64,000 nucleotides of DNA from JBEVJC01 sp040510375 (GTDB taxonomy: Bacteria; Bacteroidota; Bacteroidia; Chitinophagales; Chitinophagaceae), in contig JBEVJC010000034.1 of the NCBI GenBank assembly GCA_040510375.1, forward strand, positions 1 through 64,000, in the 5' to 3' direction. Below the pieces are notes generated by a model, which saw only the letters and a program-made list of their open reading frames with translations, was not told the origin of the DNA and searched no databases. A program made the translations under genes and the position numbers. Below, one piece after another: positions 8,466 to 17,615 of the stretch; the stretch's first letter is position 1, and each line of letters opens with the position of its first letter.

Positions 8466-8698
8466 AAGAATTACGGTTTGTCACGATAGCAAATACTATC
8501 TGCGTCAAAAGTAATATCGCAATTTTCCACATGCAAGCAATTATATGTGCTTTTATTTCAATTTTCGAACATTTACGTGTTAAGAAATTGAAATCAATGG
8601 TTAAACTACTATCAACTAAGAGTTTTTCCCTGATACACAAGTGTGGTATTAATATAAATATGGCCACTTCCGTGGGAGGGATCATTATATATTCAACA
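8466..8698. other. Gene-free AT-rich stretch
   Basis: This stretch lies between the MATE gene's 3' end and the small frame. Apart from the promoter candidate at 8506-8536 I see only AT-rich sequence and no convincing coding frame or strong hairpin. Confidence 0.5.
8506..8536 (-). promoter_or_regulatory. Candidate Bacteroidota promoter reading leftward
   Basis: On the minus strand TTG (plus coordinates 8534-8536) is followed by exactly 20 bases and TACTTTTG (8513 down to 8506), a full match to TAnnTTTG with the expected spacing. Transcription would start near 8499 and run into the small frame at 8465. Confidence 0.5.
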
Positions 8699-10117
8699 TT
8701 ATACCTTGATTGTTTTCCATTTTCCTTTCCGGAATAAAATAAAGGAAACAATGGTGATCATTGTTTCTGTGACAGGTACAGCAATGAAAACGCCCACGGG
8801 GCCAAGGTTTGCGGTGACTGCCAATAAATAGGCAAACGGGATCTGGAATAACCAGAACCCAAAAAAGTTGATCGCTGTTGGCGTCCATGTATCACCGGCA
8901 CCATTGAAAGAATTAATCAGCACCATCCCGATACCATAAAAAACAAATCCGCAACTCAGGATGCGCATGGCCTTTACTCCCATTTGCCTCACTGCTTCAT
9001 CATTGGTAAAAAAGGATACGAACAGATGACCTACGGTAAAGAACAGGATGGTGACCACCACCATGAACAGTACATTGTATTTCATGGTCTGCATCACTGA
9101 ATCTTCTGCGCGTTTAATTTCCCGGGCACCCAGGTTCTGGCCAACAAGTGTTGCAGCAGCATTACTCAATCCCCATGCAGGTAAAAGGAAAAACATCATT
9201 AGTCTTAAAGCAGTCTGGTATCCGGCCGACCCTTCTTCATTGCCGGTATCGGCCACCAGTTTTGCAAGAATGATCCAGCTGCAGGAGGCGATGACGAACT
9301 GGAAGGTGCCGGGCAGTGCCACACGGATGATGGAGAGTATCAGTTTTTTATCGGGAAGGTAATGTGATGCCCGGAATTTCAGCTGGCCGTTTCCTTTAAC
9401 CAGGTGCCAGACCTGGTAGATCACACCGACTGATCTTCCGATACAGGTAGCGATGGCAGCACCGGTGAGACCGAATGCAGGGATGGGACCAAGTCCGTTT
9501 ATCAGCAGGGGGCATAATAAAATATTACACAGGTTGGCGATCCACAGGCTCTTCATGGCGATGGCTGCGTTACCCGCGCCCCTGAAAATCCCGTTTATTA
9601 AAAAGAGCAGCATGATGACCATACTGCTGCCCATCATAATGCGGACAAACGGTGTTCCCATTTCCACTACTTCGGGCGAGCCACCCATCAGTGAAAGGAT
9701 ACCTGATGCATAAATCATCCCGGTAATACTAAGCACAAGGGTTATGGCCACCGATATAATAATGGCCTGCGCACCTGCATGAGCGGCTGCTTCCGGATTT
9801 TTTTCACCAACCCTTCTTGCAACCACGGCGGTTGCGGCCATACTCATCCCGATGGCCAGTGAATATACTATTGTAAGGACCGATTCAGTTAGTCCAACGG
9901 TCTGTATGGCCTGCCTGCTATGTTCAAGATGACCCACGAAATAAAGATCCACTACAGCGAAAACAGATTCCATCGCCATCTCCAGCATCATTGGTACTGC
10001 AAGCAGGAAGACGGCCCGGCGAATACTGCCAGTGGTATAATCCATTTCTTCGCCACGAAGCGATTGACGGATAAGGGAAAAAAAGTTTTGTGTTTTATTG
10101 GTAGTAATAGTGTTCAC
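8699..10117 (-). CDS. MATE family multidrug/Na+ antiporter
   Basis: A 472-residue integral membrane protein with about 12 hydrophobic helices in the MATE two-bundle pattern. The start region RGEEMDYTTGSIRRAVFLLAVPMMLEMAMESVFAVVDLYFVGHL is typical of Bacteroidota MATE exporters. The start codon is GTG at 10117; an internal Met at residue 25 would cut into the conserved N-terminal region, so GTG is preferred. MATE proteins export cationic drugs or metabolites using Na+ or proton gradients at the inner membrane. It stands alone, divergent from the kinase gene at 10528. No partner outer-membrane channel is adjacent. Confidence 0.95.
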   Translation of the reverse strand: MNTITTNKTQNFFSLIRQSLRGEEMDYTTGSIRRAVFLLAVPMMLEMAMESVFAVVDLYFVGHLEHSRQAIQTVGLTESVLTIVYSLAIGMSMAATAVVARRVGEKNPEAAAHAGAQAIIISVAITLVLSITGMIYASGILSLMGGSPEVVEMGTPFVRIMMGSSMVIMLLFLINGIFRGAGNAAIAMKSLWIANLCNILLCPLLINGLGPIPAFGLTGAAIATCIGRSVGVIYQVWHLVKGNGQLKFRASHYLPDKKLILSIIRVALPGTFQFVIASCSWIILAKLVADTGNEEGSAGYQTALRLMMFFLLPAWGLSNAAATLVGQNLGAREIKRAEDSVMQTMKYNVLFMVVVTILFFTVGHLFVSFFTNDEAVRQMGVKAMRILSCGFVFYGIGMVLINSFNGAGDTWTPTAINFFGFWLFQIPFAYLLAVTANLGPVGVFIAVPVTETMITIVSFILFRKGKWKTIKV

Positions 10118-10527
10118 GATGTTGAGTTGTGTATAGATGAAACAGATTGGAGTAAAACACCGGCAAAATTCTAAATATGTCTGGTCGGGATCCGACCTTA
10201 AACAATGATCATATTCTGTACTTGAGAAGGAAACGAAGATAAAGATTTCAGGAGTTTATCGGCCATGGGGGGAAATCTATCTAGGTGTATCTTCTTATTA
10301 ACGTGATTAACAACAGGAAATACCCAAAAATAAACCGATTGCCGCCTACTGATGCTGAATTTTCCGTAATTTGATAGTAATGCTTTCCATGCCCGTATTA
10401 ACCTGCCGCTACTGATGTAGACTGGTAATTCAGGCCGAAAGAAATAGCGACCATGTTTGCTTCCGGAAATTGTGATAAACGATGATTTGGGCAAGCATAG
10501 AGGAACTGTTCTGAAAAAGAGGATCCA
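10118..10527. other. 410-bp divergent intergenic region with short repeats
   Basis: The spacer holds the divergent promoters of the MATE and kinase genes. Visible structure: a dyad GGTCGG-GAT-CCGACC at 10183-10197, a direct repeat ATTAAC-GTG-ATTAAC at 10297-10311, and an imperfect direct repeat TGCCGC(C)TACTGATG at 10340-10354 and 10404-10417. No coding frame is convincing and no full TAnnTTTG box is seen. Confidence 0.5.
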
Positions 10528-13500
10528 ATGCTATTACCCGTTGACACACGTACGTACAACACCTTGAAACGATGGTCGGCGATCCTGCTGGCCCTTACAG
10601 CAGGTATCGGACTTGTTGTCCTTACCGGCTGGCAATTCAATCTGGATTTGCTGAAGGGTTGGGGACGAAGCCTGACATTTGCCAACCCCCTGTGCGCGGT
10701 TTGTTTTCTTTTTCTCAGTATCGCTTTCTTTCCCTTTCTGCAAAAAGGCATTGATGATAAGATCCCCGTAATGACCTGGTTGTTTGCAGGGATAGTCTTT
10801 GTTATTTGTCTGGTTAATTTAGGTGCCAGTCTGTTGGGAGAAGATACCCGACTGGATCTCATTCTTTTCAATGACGAACTCTTAAACCGGAATAATAATG
10901 TATACCGGATGACTCCGGGTACCTCGGCCTGCTTCACCCTTTTATCCCTTGCATTGTTCTTCCTTCCCCATAGAAGTACACATCGTTACAAGTGGTCGCA
11001 TATATTACTGATACCGGTGCTGCTGATCAGTATCTTCTGGCTGATGGCATTTTTGTTTCGTGGTGATGGCTTCTCAGGTTTTTTCTGGTTTATGCCCATG
11101 GCCCTTCCCACCGCTGCCAGTTTTTGCCTGATCAGCCTGGCCCTGCTGTTCATCTCTCCATCGGAGGGATTCATGCGGGAACTAACGAGCGAGCTTAGCG
11201 GGAGTATGACCGCAAGAATACTGATCCCCGCTGCCATCATCGTTCCCGCTTTACTGGGTTTCATCCGCATCTGGGGTTTTCGCCAGGGCTGGTATTCACT
11301 GGAGTATGGCGTTGCACTTCTTACCGTTTCCACGATGGTTATATTTTTTGCAGTGATCTGGTTTAATACCATCACACTCAACAGGCGTGATATGCATAAG
11401 CATAAAGCAGACCGCGCATTGCGCGACAGTGAAGAGCAGGTACAGGCAATTTTCACCAATGCACCGGATGCAATTGTGGTTATCGACCGGCAGGGAAGAA
11501 TCCTGCGGTGGAATCCTGAATCGGAACAACTCTTTGGTTGGGCAGAAAAAGAAGTCGCCGGCCTGAAACTGGGAGACGCCATAATTCCGTTGGAACTCCG
11601 CGATGGATATTGGAAGAGTATCAGTCCGTTCCTGGATAGTAAGTATGAAGCTAAAACCGGTCGTTCCATTGAATTCCGTGTGGTGCGGAAAGACCTGGTT
11701 GTTTTTGATGTATCGATGTCAGTATCGCCGTTAACGCTGAACGAACAGCAATTTTTTATCTGCTTCCTGCGAAATATTACCGAGAGAAAACACACCGAAG
11801 CGCGGCTGAAAACATTTAATGAAGAGTTATCGATACAGGTGCAGGATAAAACCCGCGAGATGACCGATATTTTTGAAAGGGTGACCGACGGATTTATTGC
11901 CCTCGACAAAGAGTTCCGTTATATCTATATAAATAAACGGGCCGGCGAGATGATCCGGCAAATACCCGGCGACCTGATTGGTAAAAATATATGGGAAGTA
12001 TTTCCTGCCGCAATTGGCACCTCCACATGGTTTGCGTTCCGCAAGGCGATGGACGAACAGGTATATGTTACAAATACTGATCATTTTGAAGAACTGGATA
12101 TCTGGCAGGAGAATCATATTTATCCATCACCCCGGGGACTGTCTGTTTTTATAAGGGATATCACCCAACAGAAGGCCGCGGAGAACAGCGTTAATGAAGC
12201 AAATGCAATGGCCGATAAACTGATCCATAGCCTGCCTGGTGTCTTTTATTTTTTTGATGACAAGGGAAAGTTTATTAAGTGGAACAAACAGTTTGAAGAA
12301 GTGACCGGATATTCGGCTGCAGAGATCAGTGAAATGCACCCGCTTCAATTTTTCACTTCAAAGGACCAGGCTTATATAACTTCCAGGATCGAAGATGTGT
12401 TTGCCACCGGTGAGGGAGATGCGGAAGCACCATTTCTTACGCGGACCGGCCGGCAGATCCCTTATTTTTTCAAGGCAACCAGACTCACCTTCCAGGGAAA
12501 GTCGTGCCTGTTGGGAACCGGTTTTGATGTGAGGGAACGCAAAAAGGCAGAAGCAGCATTACTGGCCTCGGAACAGAAATACAAATTGTTGTTTGAAAAT
12601 AATCCGATGCCCATGTGGATGGTAAGGCTTCCGGAATATGAACTGATAGATGTAAACTACACAGCACTCCGGAAATACCGGTATACCAAATCGGAATTCC
12701 TGGCGCTGAAGACGAGCGACCTGATGACCGATGATGAGTTGTCGCGCGAAGACTACCGTATCAATACCGACTTCCGGGGCGAGTACCATGCAGGGATCTG
12801 GAAACATAAAAACAAACAGGGACGGGTAATCTACGCCGATATTGTGACCTATGATATTTATTACCAGAATTTACCTGTAAGGCTGGTATTGTCGAATGAT
12901 GTAACGGACCAGCATCTTGCAAAAGAAAAGCTGGAAGAATCATATGAGTCGATCCGTGAACTTACCGAATACCTGCAGAATATCAGGGAGGAGGAACGGC
13001 TGCATATCTCCCGCGAAATCCATGATGAACTCGGACAACAATTAACGGTACTGAAAATGGATGTCTCCTGGCTCAATAAAAAGATTGAAGTTGCTGACGG
13101 ACCAGTGAGGCAAAAACTCACGGAACTGCCGGTCCTGATTGATAACGCCGTCAGGACCGTGCGCAGGATCGCGTCCGAACTGCGCCCCACCCTGCTCGAT
13201 GATCTTGGTCTCCAGGCAGCAATGGAATGGCACCTGGAAGAGTTTACCAGGAGGATCGGGATCACCAGCCATTTTGATGCGTCGGATGGTGACTTGGTTA
13301 TACCGGATAACCTGAAAATAGGTTTGTTCCGTATTTTCCAGGAATCACTGACCAATGTGGCACGCCATTCGGGAGCTAGTTGTGTAGATGTAAGTATTAA
13401 ACGAAGCGATAACAAATTAGTTTTGATTGTACATGATAACGGCCGTGGTTTCGATGAAGAGAAGACCCGTAAAAAGACATTGGGGCTGCTGGGCATGAAG

Positions 13501-13608
13501 GAACGGTCGACGGTGATGGGTGGCGACTACACCATCACCGGCATACCAGGTGAGGGAACAACTGTAAAAGTGGTGGTGCCGGTACAAATGGTAAAGGAAC
13601 GAGTATAA
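10528..13608 (+). CDS. Membrane PAS sensor histidine kinase (NarX/HisKA_3 type)
   Basis: A 1026-residue kinase. Residues 1-285 contain about eight hydrophobic helices, forming a membrane sensor of the MASE kind. Four PAS domains follow at roughly 304-415, 445-550, 565-670 and 685-800; the first has NAPDAIVVIDRQGRILRWN. The dimerisation region has EERLHISREIHDELGQQL with phospho-acceptor His832 (HisKA_3), and the ATPase domain has the N box ESLTNVARHS and the G box VHDNGRGFDEEK then LGLLGMKER. The signal is unknown; the PAS domains may bind small ligands or cofactors. The LuxR-type regulator gene starts 10 bases after the stop, so the pair is one operon and probably cognate. Confidence 0.95.
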   Translation: MLLPVDTRTYNTLKRWSAILLALTAGIGLVVLTGWQFNLDLLKGWGRSLTFANPLCAVCFLFLSIAFFPFLQKGIDDKIPVMTWLFAGIVFVICLVNLGASLLGEDTRLDLILFNDELLNRNNNVYRMTPGTSACFTLLSLALFFLPHRSTHRYKWSHILLIPVLLISIFWLMAFLFRGDGFSGFFWFMPMALPTAASFCLISLALLFISPSEGFMRELTSELSGSMTARILIPAAIIVPALLGFIRIWGFRQGWYSLEYGVALLTVSTMVIFFAVIWFNTITLNRRDMHKHKADRALRDSEEQVQAIFTNAPDAIVVIDRQGRILRWNPESEQLFGWAEKEVAGLKLGDAIIPLELRDGYWKSISPFLDSKYEAKTGRSIEFRVVRKDLVVFDVSMSVSPLTLNEQQFFICFLRNITERKHTEARLKTFNEELSIQVQDKTREMTDIFERVTDGFIALDKEFRYIYINKRAGEMIRQIPGDLIGKNIWEVFPAAIGTSTWFAFRKAMDEQVYVTNTDHFEELDIWQENHIYPSPRGLSVFIRDITQQKAAENSVNEANAMADKLIHSLPGVFYFFDDKGKFIKWNKQFEEVTGYSAAEISEMHPLQFFTSKDQAYITSRIEDVFATGEGDAEAPFLTRTGRQIPYFFKATRLTFQGKSCLLGTGFDVRERKKAEAALLASEQKYKLLFENNPMPMWMVRLPEYELIDVNYTALRKYRYTKSEFLALKTSDLMTDDELSREDYRINTDFRGEYHAGIWKHKNKQGRVIYADIVTYDIYYQNLPVRLVLSNDVTDQHLAKEKLEESYESIRELTEYLQNIREEERLHISREIHDELGQQLTVLKMDVSWLNKKIEVADGPVRQKLTELPVLIDNAVRTVRRIASELRPTLLDDLGLQAAMEWHLEEFTRRIGITSHFDASDGDLVIPDNLKIGLFRIFQESLTNVARHSGASCVDVSIKRSDNKLVLIVHDNGRGFDEEKTRKKTLGLLGMKERSTVMGGDYTITGIPGEGTTVKVVVPVQMVKERV

Positions 13609-13618
13609 CAACCTGAAT

Positions 13619-14248
13619 ATGCTAAAAATTTTAATTGCAGATGATCACGCTGTAGTAAGAAAGGGTCTTAAACAAATCCTGCTGGAGGAATACCCATCGG
13701 CATTGATCAGCGAGGCCGAGGATGCAGAGGGACTTATTACACAGGTGGTCAGTAATGAATGGAACCTGGTGATCTGTGATATGAATATGCCCGGACGCAG
13801 CGGACTTGATGCGCTCAGCCAGCTCAAACAGATCGCGCCCGGTTTGCCGGTGCTGATCATGAGTATGTATCCGGAAGAACAGTATGCTCTGCGGGTGCTT
13901 AAAGCCGGCGCCGCCGGATACCTTGGAAAGGATACCATCCATGATAATGTAATCAAGGCCGTGCAGACCATTCAACTGGGTAAAAAATTTATAACTCCTT
14001 CCATTGCCGAGAGGCTGGCCGATGCATTTGGTGAAAACTCTTCCAAACCGGTGCATGAATTATTATCCGACCGCGAATTTGATGTATTCAAACTTATTGC
14101 CGGAGGTAAGTCGGTAACCGATATTGCGGCGCAGCTTTCCCTCAGTACAACCACGGTAAGCACTTACCGGTCAAGGATTATGGAGAAAATGAACACCAAA
14201 TCGAATGCCGAACTCACCCGTTATGCGCTGGAGAAAAACCTCATCTGA
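13619..14248 (+). CDS. LuxR/NarL-type response regulator
   Basis: A 209-residue two-domain regulator. The receiver (1-120) has the acidic pair in LIADDH, phospho-acceptor Asp54 in VICDMNMPG, and a switch Ser and Lys in LIMSMYP and GYLGKD. The C-terminal LuxR helix-turn-helix (about 142-205) contains LSDREFDVFKLIAGGKSVTDIAAQLSLSTTTVSTYRSRIMEKM. It is almost certainly the partner of the PAS kinase 10 bases upstream. Symmetric 18-bp dyads downstream at 14273 and 14854 are candidate binding sites for it. Confidence 0.96.
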   Translation: MLKILIADDHAVVRKGLKQILLEEYPSALISEAEDAEGLITQVVSNEWNLVICDMNMPGRSGLDALSQLKQIAPGLPVLIMSMYPEEQYALRVLKAGAAGYLGKDTIHDNVIKAVQTIQLGKKFITPSIAERLADAFGENSSKPVHELLSDREFDVFKLIAGGKSVTDIAAQLSLSTTTVSTYRSRIMEKMNTKSNAELTRYALEKNLI

Positions 14249-14265
14249 GTCCTGTTTTTTTGTTG

Positions 14266-14297
14266 CAAATCCTGTAGTATAAACACTACAGGATTTG
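14266..14297. promoter_or_regulatory. Strong inverted repeat containing an 18-bp dyad
   Basis: CAAATCCTGTAGT and its exact complement ACTACAGGATTTG flank a 6-base centre, giving 13-bp perfect arms. The inner 18 bases, TGTAGTATAAACACTACA (14273-14290), recur in altered form at 14854-14871. There is no T-tract on either side that would make it a normal intrinsic terminator, though it follows the regulator stop by 18 bases. I read it as a candidate operator of the upstream LuxR-type regulator, or a Rho-independent structure without a U-tail. Confidence 0.5.
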
Positions 14298-14385
14298 ACC
14301 AATGCACGCTACAAATTTTCCCTCGGTTATATTTTACTTTGCGAAACAGCCCGGGATGTTGATATACCGGTATAATTGTTTCAAC

Positions 14386-14760
14386 ATGCTAAGGATTCTT
14401 ATAGCAGACGACCACGAGGGAGTGAGGCTCGCTGTTAAAAACATATTGATCGATGAATTTTCTGATCTGCTGATCGGCGAATGCGCCAACACACAGGAAC
14501 TGATTGTAAAAGGAACCACGGAAGATTGGGATATCATTATTTCTGATATTGCAATGCCTGGCGGCGGCGGGTTCCATGCATTAAAAACGATAAAGAAAAT
14601 TAAAGCGGAAATACCCTTTATAATATTCAGCACCTATCCGCCGGAACAATACGCTGCAAGGGCAGTATTGGCCGGGGCCATTGCCTTTATCAGCAAAGAC
14701 GCCCCGGTAACCGGCCTGATCAATACGGTACGGGGTCTTATAACGGCCGGGCATCCCTGA
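14386..14760 (+). CDS. Receiver-only response regulator
   Basis: About 124 residues from the ATG at 14386, chosen because LRILIADDH, the normal start of a receiver fold, follows directly; the longer frame adds 28 residues with no receiver features. Asp54 in IIISDIAMPGG is the phospho-acceptor, and FIISFSTYP-like and AFISKDAP segments give the switch Thr/Ser and Lys. It resembles the receiver half of the regulator at 13619 (DDH, FSTYPPEQYAARAVLAGA against MSMYPEEQYALRVLKAGA) but stops before any DNA-binding domain. It is probably a truncated paralogue that now acts as a phosphate shuttle or sink. Confidence 0.9.
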   Translation: MLRILIADDHEGVRLAVKNILIDEFSDLLIGECANTQELIVKGTTEDWDIIISDIAMPGGGGFHALKTIKKIKAEIPFIIFSTYPPEQYAARAVLAGAIAFISKDAPVTGLINTVRGLITAGHP

Positions 14761-14853
14761 CGTACAATTTCATTATCCGGAATAACAATTCCTGAGTTTC
14801 TTAATACGGGTAATCACTTCAAATCAACTGATCCGGCATTAAATGGCAGCGAA

Positions 14854-14871
14854 TGTAGTATATCCGCTACA
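14854..14871. promoter_or_regulatory. Second copy of the TGTAGT dyad
   Basis: TGTAGTATATCCGCTACA shares length, outer arms (TGTAG and CTACA) and the TAT following the left arm with the dyad at 14273-14290. It lies about 80 bases before the next receiver gene (start 14951). The repetition in two spacers of one signalling cluster supports a shared DNA-binding regulator. Confidence 0.45.
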
Positions 14872-14895
14872 GTGCTGTTATAAAATCATGGACAA

Positions 14896-14921
14896 TGCAA
14901 ATAGGTAATTGCCTATATGCA
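14896..14921. promoter_or_regulatory. 26-bp palindrome before the second receiver-only gene
   Basis: The arms TGCAAATAGG and CCTATATGCA (one A:A mismatch) surround a 6-base centre. A second pair of arms, ACAATGCAA at 14892-14900 and TTGCATTGT at 14923-14931, encloses it as an alternative fold. It lies 30 bases upstream of the start at 14951, in the position of an operator or leader hairpin. Confidence 0.45.
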
Positions 14922-14950
14922 GTTGCATTGTTTATAATGTACTTTGTATT

Positions 14951-15334
14951 ATGATGGGTGTGACAACTACGACCGAAATTTCCGTATTGATTGTTGATGA
15001 TAACAGGTTTTTTGCCCAGCGGATGGCAGGCCTGCTGGATGAAATGGAAAATGTATGTTTTATTCACAAAGCCCACAACTACGATGAAGCCCTTCTTCAT
15101 CTGGCTATACATCAATACCACTACCTCCTGCTGGATATCAGTATGCCCGGCAAAAATGGTATTGAATTGCTTAAAACGGTAGGCAGATTGCAATTCAGCG
15201 GCGAAATAATTATGTTGACCAATTCTTCAGAAGTTTTTTACAGGGAACGGTGCCTTCTTTTGGGGGCAAGGTATTTTTTGGATAAAACTGCTGATTTTGA
15301 AAAAGTTCCACATATTTTAAATGGTATTATGTAA
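14951..15334 (+). CDS. Receiver-only response regulator
   Basis: About 127 residues from the ATG at 14951; upstream in-frame codons would run through the palindrome and look non-coding. The receiver core is complete: ISVLIVDDNRFF with the acidic pair, Asp62 in LLLDISMPGKNG, IIMLTNSS with the switch Thr and RYFLDKTAD with the Lys. No output domain follows. It is less similar to the neighbouring receiver than that one is to the LuxR-type regulator. The PAS kinase at 15373 begins 38 bases downstream and is its most likely phosphate donor. Confidence 0.9.
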   Translation: MMGVTTTTEISVLIVDDNRFFAQRMAGLLDEMENVCFIHKAHNYDEALLHLAIHQYHYLLLDISMPGKNGIELLKTVGRLQFSGEIIMLTNSSEVFYRERCLLLGARYFLDKTADFEKVPHILNGIM

Positions 15335-15372
15335 TATCGTTTTTTATTTCGCCAATTATCCTGCATCTATTT

Positions 15373-17565
15373 ATGAAGACAAGCCTGAAGACCCTTAAAG
15401 AGCTGATCAGCGCAACGTCGGGGCAGGAGGAACTTTTCCTTTCTGTAATCGACGAAAACGGGTCGATCACCAATGCAAACATGCACATGGTTAAAAAGCT
15501 TGAGCTTATTGATCACCGTTCTTCTTCCCTCAATTTTTTCGATCTTGTACATCCGATCAACCAGGTCGAGTTCCGCAACACGCTGGTGGATGTGGCACGC
15601 GACTGCTGCAGCAAGGGTATTGAAATGTATGTACGCAACGGAAGTTATCATCCCATGAAATGGCAGGTCTCCTGTATTAAAAGGGATGAGGTGAACAGTT
15701 ACCTGTGTGTGGGTTACCGCCTGCTCGACGAACAGCGGGCCCAACGTTTCAACAAACTTATTGATGTTAACGGGGAGGTGATCCTTGAAGGGCTTAGTGG
15801 TATCCTGTTCCAGGACCAGCATGGTGAAATCATCGCGGCTAACCACAAAACAGCCGAGATCATGAATACAACCCTCGAACGGATCTACCGGCTGAACAAT
15901 GTGGCTGATTTATGGGATAATACCTGGATGATCCAGGGAGTAGACGGCGAAAGAATTGCCTTTGACCAGACTCCCTTCATGAAGACGGTAAGAACCGGGA
16001 TGCCACACCAGGCAACATTGCAGATCAGGATTGCCAACGGTGAATGGAGATGGATTTATTATAACTCACATTATATTGCCGCTACGGAACAGGAACCGGG
16101 CGGGAGTGTCGTATCACACCTTATCGACGTAACACGTGAACACAAACTATCTGCCCAGGTGCGGCAACAGGAAGCGCTGATTACTTCCTATCTCAAACAA
16201 ACCCCACATATGGGATGGGTGGTGGACGAGGACGCAAATCTCCTGTTCGCCAGCGATTCCTTTCTCCGGCATTTTGAAATAGATGCTGCGTGGGCGGCAG
16301 GTAAAAAAGCAACAGACGTTGTACCTGCATCCGTTACAATTGCTGTCTATGACCAGCATGTCAAAGTCTTCGAAACCGGCGTAAGCGCTGAAAGTACCCA
16401 GCAGGTACGTTGGGCCGATGGCGCGAACTATAGTTTTTATGTACATACTTTTCCGATAGAAAGCCATTCGGGCAAAAAACTGGTAGGTGGACAGGCTATC
16501 AGGTTGCCGGATAAGAGTAAGATGGAAAAAGAGCTGAGGGAAACCCACGCAAGGTTGCTTACCTACAGCAAGGCTACCTCGGATGCCATCTGGGAATGGG
16601 ATATGCAAACCGGACAAATGTTCCGCAATGAATCACTGATGAATATGATCGGTTACCAGGTAGATACCAGTAAGGGACTTACCTGGTGGTTGCGCAGTAT
16701 ACATCCTGAGGACCGGAACCGTGTGGCCGACAAGGTCAAGGAGGCTACAGACAATATGCAACAGTCGTGGCAGGATGCCTACCGTTTTAAATGTGCCGAC
16801 GGTACATATAAATACATCCAGGACCGCGGCTTTGTATTTTATGAAAACGGACTTCCGGTAAAAATGATCGGGTCGTTACAGGATATTTCTGTCATGAAGG
16901 AACTCGAACTTAAACTGGCCGATGAACGCCTGCAGAAACAAAAGGAAATCTCAGAGACGGTAATCAGGGTGCAGGAAAAAGAGCGGACCCGGATCGGACA
17001 CGAACTGCATGACAACGTGAACCAGATCCTGTCGACCGCCAAACTTTTTATTGACATGATCAAGCCATCCGGCAGGGAACAGAAAGACCTGCGCGAAAAA
17101 ACCAGCTCGTACCTGCTGATGGCCATTGAAGAAATCAGGAAACTCAGCCGCGAACTGGTGGTCCCGCATCTCAAACACGAAAACCTGGCAGATGTTATCC
17201 GGACCCTGATAGATGATATCCAGCTTACCGGAACCATCAGGATCAGCTTTACCCATTCGGGTGACCTGAGTGTTCTTACTCCCGGCCGCAGCACAACCAT
17301 CTTCCGTATTATCCAGGAACAACTGAAAAATATCCTGAAACATAGCAAGGCCAATACCGTAACAATAAGTCTTGATACGAATGAAGCAAGGGCAACACTG
17401 GAAATAACTGATAACGGGAAAGGATTCAATCCCAAACAAACCCATCCGGGTATCGGGCTTTCAAATATCCATGAACGGACCCTTTTTTACAATGGTGACG
17501 TGGATATCAGTTCAGCTCCCGGTAATGGTTGCCGGCTGAAGGTGACGATTCCGGTAAATGATTAA
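15373..17565 (+). CDS. PAS sensor histidine kinase, soluble (HisKA_3 type)
   Basis: A 730-residue kinase without membrane helices, so probably cytoplasmic. Four PAS-like domains occupy about 10-130, 145-260, 270-385 and 395-510; the last has the PAS_3 marks AIWEWDMQTGQMFRNE and WWLRSIHPEDRNRV. The phospho-acceptor is His546 in RTRIGHELHDNVNQIL, followed by an ATPase domain with the N-box region RIIQEQLKNILKHSKA and the G boxes ITDNGKGFNPKQ and GIGLSNIHER. It lacks a DNA-binding response regulator next to it on its 3' side; the receiver-only genes just upstream are the nearest partners. Confidence 0.95.
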   Translation: MKTSLKTLKELISATSGQEELFLSVIDENGSITNANMHMVKKLELIDHRSSSLNFFDLVHPINQVEFRNTLVDVARDCCSKGIEMYVRNGSYHPMKWQVSCIKRDEVNSYLCVGYRLLDEQRAQRFNKLIDVNGEVILEGLSGILFQDQHGEIIAANHKTAEIMNTTLERIYRLNNVADLWDNTWMIQGVDGERIAFDQTPFMKTVRTGMPHQATLQIRIANGEWRWIYYNSHYIAATEQEPGGSVVSHLIDVTREHKLSAQVRQQEALITSYLKQTPHMGWVVDEDANLLFASDSFLRHFEIDAAWAAGKKATDVVPASVTIAVYDQHVKVFETGVSAESTQQVRWADGANYSFYVHTFPIESHSGKKLVGGQAIRLPDKSKMEKELRETHARLLTYSKATSDAIWEWDMQTGQMFRNESLMNMIGYQVDTSKGLTWWLRSIHPEDRNRVADKVKEATDNMQQSWQDAYRFKCADGTYKYIQDRGFVFYENGLPVKMIGSLQDISVMKELELKLADERLQKQKEISETVIRVQEKERTRIGHELHDNVNQILSTAKLFIDMIKPSGREQKDLREKTSSYLLMAIEEIRKLSRELVVPHLKHENLADVIRTLIDDIQLTGTIRISFTHSGDLSVLTPGRSTTIFRIIQEQLKNILKHSKANTVTISLDTNEARATLEITDNGKGFNPKQTHPGIGLSNIHERTLFYNGDVDISSAPGNGCRLKVTIPVND

Positions 17566-17615
17566 ATGTAAATTGTTATGACTGTCAGCAGCAGGACACC
17601 CTGATATAATGCAGC

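Noticed and set aside
10398..10937. 179-codon minus-strand frame at the start of the kinase gene
   Set aside because: Basic, Ser/Arg-rich shadow of the coding strand with no domain.
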